Below are positions 62,312-64,000 of a stretch of DNA of 64,000 bases, piece by piece. Numbering within the stretch: the first letter of the stretch is position 1; each line of letters begins with the position of its first letter. The stretch comes from Arthrobacter terrae (GTDB taxonomy: Bacteria > Actinomycetota > Actinomycetes > Actinomycetales > Micrococcaceae), in the NCBI RefSeq assembly GCF_015708085.1, contig NZ_JADNYM010000010.1, positions 1 to 64,000 on the forward strand. Reading direction: 5' to 3'. Under the pieces are notes generated by a model. That model made no database searches and was not told where the DNA came from. It worked only from the letters and a program-made list of their open reading frames with translations. The translations under genes were made by a program, and so were the position numbers.

Positions 62312-64000
62312 TCACAAATACTGTCCGGTGTTGGACATTGTCTCCAGCGTCTTACCCGGTTCCTGCCCGGCCTTGCCTTGGACAATGGTACGGATATAGG
62401 TGATACGTTCACCCTTTTTGCCCGAGATCCGCGCCCAGTCATCCGGGTTGGTGGTATTGGGCATGTCCTCATGCTCACGGAATTCATCTACGACGGCCCG
62501 GAGCAGATGATCAATCCGAATCCCCCGCTCGCCGCTGGTGAGCAGGTCCTTAATGGCATATTTCTTGGCCCGGTCCACCACGTTTTGAATGACAGCGCCG
62601 GAGTTGAAGTCCTTGAAGTAGAGCATTTCGGTGTCGCCGTTGGCATACGTCACTTCGAGGTACTCGTTGGACTTTTCGGTGGAATACATTGCCTCCACCG
62701 TCCGCTGGATCATCGCTTCCACCGTCGCGGTCCGGTCCCCGCCGTTGGCCGCCACATCATGGGCGTGAAAGGGAAGGTCGGCAGTGATGTATTTGGCGAA
62801 AATATCTGCCGCGGCCTCGACATCGGGGCGTTGGATCTTAACCTTTACATCCAGCCGGCCCGGCCGCAGGATCGCTGGGTCGATCATGTCTTCCCGGTTG
62901 GAAGCACCGATGACAATGACGTTGTCCAGCCGTTCGACGCCGTCAATCTCGCTGAGCAGCTGAGGCACGATGGTGGTTTCCACATCGGAGGAGATGCCGG
63001 TGCCCCGGGTGCGGAAGAGCGAGTCCATTTCGTCAAAGAAGACGACGACGGCGCTTCCGTCAGAGGCCTTCTCCCGGGCACGGCTGAAGATCATCCGGAT
63101 CTGCCGTTCCGTTTCTCCCACGTACTTATCCAGCAGCTCGGGTCCTTTGATGTTGAGGAAGTAACTCTTCTGGTCCTTGGACCCGGACCGTTCCGCCGCC
63201 CGGGCCGCCAACGAATTCGCCACAGCCTTGGCAATCAGGGTCTTTCCACAGCCGGGAGGCCCGTACAGCAAAATACCCTTGGGTGGTTTGAGCCCGTGCT
63301 CCCGGTACAGATCCGGGTGCAGGAAAGGCAGCTCCACGGCGTCCCGGATCTGCTCAATCTGCGGCCCCAGCCCGCCAATGTCCTGATAGGAAATGTCCGG
63401 GACTTCCTCCAGAATGAGGTTCTCCACCTCGGAGCGGGGTACCTTCTCCAGCGCGTAGCCGGTGCGGGTATCCAGCGAGACGGCATCGCCAACGCGCAGC
63501 TTCTCGCTCTGCAGCGCCCCGGAGAGCCTTACGACGCGTTCGTCGTCGGACCTGCCGATGACCAGGGCCCGGTCCTCGCCAAGTAACTCCTTGACCGTTG
63601 CCAATTCGCCGACACGCTCAAAGCCCAGCGCGGCAACCACCGTCAGCGATTCGTTGAGCAGCACCTCCTGGCCGGCACTCAGGGACTTGATGTTCACCAG
63701 TGGACTCACGCCAACGCGCATCTTCCGGCCGGCATTGACAATGTCAACGCTCTCCTCCGTCTGTGCGACGCCGGTGGCATCCGCAGCGGCCATCCGCCGC
63801 GGATTGACCTGCACCAGGGTCCCAAAGCTAAACGGGGCCTGTCCATCCTTTTCCAGGGCGCTTCGCAGCTTGACGATCTCCGCCTTGGCGTTCTCCAGCG
63901 TGCTGACCAGCTTGGCGTTGTTCCCCGTTGCGGCTGCCAATTGCCGGTCAACGTAGCGAAGCTTGTCCCGCAGCACATTGAGCTGGCGCTCCATGGCGGC
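62312..64000 (-). CDS. arc: Proteasome-associated AAA ATPase (ARC/Mpa), 5' end beyond the window
   Basis: About 560 residues are visible and the N-terminus lies past the right edge. Order: a coiled coil ([20 protein letters not shown]) that recruits Pup, then two OB-type domains. The AAA domain follows, with [20 protein letters not shown] near visible residue 240, [20 protein letters not shown] near 310 and [20 protein letters not shown] near 365. The last residues are NTGQYL; the GQYL tail docks into the 20S core. It unfolds pupylated substrates. The first visible residue is not necessarily the true start. Dop follows with a 25-base gap. Confidence 0.95.
   Translation of the reverse strand, partial: AAMERQLNVLRDKLRYVDRQLAAATGNNAKLVSTLENAKAEIVKLRSALEKDGQAPFSFGTLVQVNPRRMAAADATGVAQTEESVDIVNAGRKMRVGVSPLVNIKSLSAGQEVLLNESLTVVAALGFERVGELATVKELLGEDRALVIGRSDDERVVRLSGALQSEKLRVGDAVSLDTRTGYALEKVPRSEVENLILEEVPDISYQDIGGLGPQIEQIRDAVELPFLHPDLYREHGLKPPKGILLYGPPGCGKTLIAKAVANSLAARAAERSGSKDQKSYFLNIKGPELLDKYVGETERQIRMIFSRAREKASDGSAVVVFFDEMDSLFRTRGTGISSDVETTIVPQLLSEIDGVERLDNVIVIGASNREDMIDPAILRPGRLDVKVKIQRPDVEAAADIFAKYITADLPFHAHDVAANGGDRTATVEAMIQRTVEAMYSTEKSNEYLEVTYANGDTEMLYFKDFNSGAVIQNVVDRAKKYAIKDLLTSGERGIRIDHLLRAVVDEFREHEDMPNTTNPDDWARISGKKGERITYIRTIVQGKAGQEPGKTLETMSNTGQYL

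Noticed and set aside
61160-63586. An 808-codon plus-strand open frame over dop and arc
   Set aside because: It is the antisense of two recognisable genes, has no ribosome site and no family signs. Long antisense frames are common in high-GC DNA.

Overview
The window is high-GC DNA from an actinomycete, most likely Arthrobacter or a close relative in the Micrococcaceae. The strongest evidence is the last 12 kb, which carries a complete Pup-proteasome locus (arc/mpa, dop, pup, prcB, prcA, pafA). Next to it are two FKBP genes, a naturally fused pafBC regulator, tatA, tatC, helY, a polyprenol-phosphate mannose synthase and rbpA. GTG starts, AGGAGG-type ribosome sites and many long antisense shadow frames fit the same picture. 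I saw no rRNA, tRNA or CRISPR array.

Positions 1-10.7 kb are accessory and eroded. They hold a lipoprotein phosphoesterase, two VOC proteins, a DUF427 protein, half of an amino-acid ABC transporter (permease lacking its N-terminus, intact ATPase), a wrecked Tn3-family transposase, a PEP-mutase-family enzyme, a GntR/YtrA regulator beside a decayed membrane gene, a DUF1214/DUF1254 pair with a frameshift in the second gene, and remnants of a VOC gene and of a glucose-6-phosphate dehydrogenase gene.

Positions 10.7-33 kb look like a carbon and redox module. It has a FUSC transporter, two sugar porters, a HAD hydrolase, a CBS/zinc-ribbon protein followed by 2-oxoacid dehydrogenase E1alpha-E1beta-E2 (no E3), DUF488, two universal stress proteins and a 2-hydroxyacid dehydrogenase. 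It continues with an FAD-dependent ferredoxin reductase next to a cytochrome b-molybdopterin fusion, then transketolase, transaldolase, a broken PRC-barrel gene, a flavin reductase and glucose-6-phosphate dehydrogenase. Together these genes would supply sugar uptake, NADPH from the oxidative pentose phosphate pathway, acetyl-CoA and membrane-linked redox chemistry.

Positions 33.4-45 kb mix stand-alone genes: a UvrA-like drug-resistance ATPase, a truncated GNAT, a DJ-1/PfpI protein, peptide deformylase, a second cytochrome b-molybdopterin fusion paralogous to the first, a cupin, an RlmA-type methyltransferase, a YczE-type membrane protein, an NfeD plus stomatin pair and an ABC exporter.

Positions 45.5-64 kb are conserved actinobacterial core. 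rbpA has a SigR-like GGAAC-N18-GTT promoter and converges on the mannosyltransferase gene through a strong hairpin. A gene-poor stretch with unusual inverted repeats follows, and then the minus-strand run from the arc ATPase to the amidohydrolase. The arc gene runs off the right edge.

The most interesting items are the paired, apparently cytoplasm-facing cytochrome b-molybdopterin fusions, the sugar/pyruvate redox module, the SigR-like rbpA promoter and the interleaved inverted repeats near 46.85 kb.
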